From NCBI RefSeq assembly GCF_003217325.1, contig NZ_QJTI01000001.1, forward strand, positions 94,356 through 158,355: 64,000 bases of DNA, read 5' to 3'. Made by a program: the position numbers and the translations under genes. Of this stretch, positions 63,660 to 64,000 are shown piece by piece. Position 1 is the stretch's first letter. Every line of letters starts with the position of its first letter. Source of the DNA: Rhodopseudomonas faecalis. GTDB taxonomy: Bacteria > Pseudomonadota > Alphaproteobacteria > Rhizobiales > Xanthobacteraceae. The notes below the pieces were generated by a model. It saw only the letters and a program-made list of their open reading frames with translations. It had not been told where the DNA came from and searched no databases.

Positions 63660-63887
63660 CGCCACATTGGAGGTGGCCAAGCCCGCCTACGTCGCTCGCT
63701 GTTTGCTGCGGCGCTGCCGGCCTCCTTCCGCTGGAACAAGGCCCTGTGCGCGCTCTACGCCCGCCTCAAAACCCGAGGCTATGCGCACAATTACGCCCTC
63801 GTCGCCTGCGCTCGAAAGCTCATCATCTACGCAAACACCGTCGTCCAGCGCGGCTCGCCATGGGTCGAAAACCACACCGCGCTCTAA
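63660..63887 (+). pseudogene. IS110-family transposase C-terminal fragment
   Basis: The reading contains GGGQARLRRSLFAAALPAS, then LYARLKTRGYAHNYALVACARKLIIYANTVV, the C-terminal signature of IS110/Transposase_20 proteins, usually written GRxxLRRxLYxAA ... RKLLxxLNA. The N-terminal catalytic domain (DEDD) is missing. It is a dead remnant, bracketed by two family-D elements. Confidence 0.75.
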
Positions 63888-63914
63888 TGGTTGCTACGAT
63901 CTTTAAAGATAATT

Positions 63915-64000
63915 TGTAGCCCGGATGAAGCGCAGCGTAATCCGGGGAGATTGTGCTGCGCCTCGACGCCGGTCCCGGATTTCGCTGCGCTCCATCCGGG
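63915..64000. repeat. TGTAGCCCGG-type palindromic repeat (family D), right copy, cut by window end
   Basis: TGTAGCCCGGATGAAGCGCA ... ATCCGGG. It differs from the left copy at about five positions over the visible 86 bases. Confidence 0.8.

Overview
The window is GC-rich chromosomal DNA of an alphaproteobacterium in the Rhodopseudomonas/Bradyrhizobium group (Bradyrhizobiaceae). This is inferred from codon bias, CtrA-type TTAA-N7-TTAA boxes, a split-porin motif, many exported proteins typical of this group, and families of palindromic intergenic repeats (GTCATTGCGAGCG type, GTCATGCCCGCGC type, GTAGGGCGCAATAGCG type). The species cannot be fixed from the sequence alone. No rRNA, CRISPR array, prophage or intact insertion sequence was seen; one tRNA is present.

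Layout. 1-2.0 kb: edge-truncated ferric-reductase-like flavocytochrome coupled to a small exported protein, then an unknown protein. 2.0-7.0 kb: a CtrA-box-marked signalling block (lytic transglycosylase, DUF2336 protein, HPt protein, CheY-like receiver, NAD kinase). 7.0-11.3 kb: envelope proteins, two tiny membrane peptides and a lower-GC strip with a DUF2335 gene lying against the 3' end of tRNA-Thr(UGU). 11.3-20 kb: acyl-CoA metabolism (MaoC-like hydratase, ADP-forming acyl-CoA synthetase), a split biotin-dependent carboxylase (biotin carrier, IclR regulator, carboxyltransferase) and an MFS carrier. 19.4-25.5 kb: a TetR regulator followed by a valine-catabolic operon mmsA / acyl-CoA dehydrogenase / 3-hydroxyisobutyryl-CoA hydrolase / mmsB. 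25.7-28.9 kb: AMP-forming acyl-CoA synthetase, MaoC hydratase, SDR. 29-36.5 kb: flavoprotein, Uup ATPase, UPF0178, reductase, polysaccharide deacetylase and L,D-transpeptidase. 36.7-48.3 kb: mainly envelope, small unknown and signalling genes, including a histidine-kinase-like protein whose phospho-acceptor histidine is replaced. 48.9-50.5 kb: bacteriohaemerythrin and HD-GYP phosphodiesterase. 50.6-56.2 kb: divergent XRE/IrrE-type regulator and a methylcitrate-cycle operon (thioesterase, prpD, prpC, prpB). 56.3-59.7 kb: queH, then a cobalamin riboswitch controlling metE. 59.8-64 kb: a quinone oxidoreductase / aldo-keto reductase / LysR cassette bracketed by direct repeats, followed by decayed DNA with an IS110 transposase remnant.

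How parts fit. Valine degradation makes propionyl-CoA, and the methylcitrate operon 27 kb away removes propionyl-CoA; both sit with dedicated regulators and recognisable candidate operators (ATGAT-N4-ATCAT for the TetR protein, AACTTTGCAA/TTTGCAAA for the IrrE-type regulator). The nearest thing to a novel system is not a single large cluster but several compact, little-described regulatory arrangements: the CtrA-marked HPt/receiver/DUF2336 block, the kinase-like protein without its histidine, the haemerythrin-HD-GYP pair, and the TetR protein with a histone-H1-like tail.
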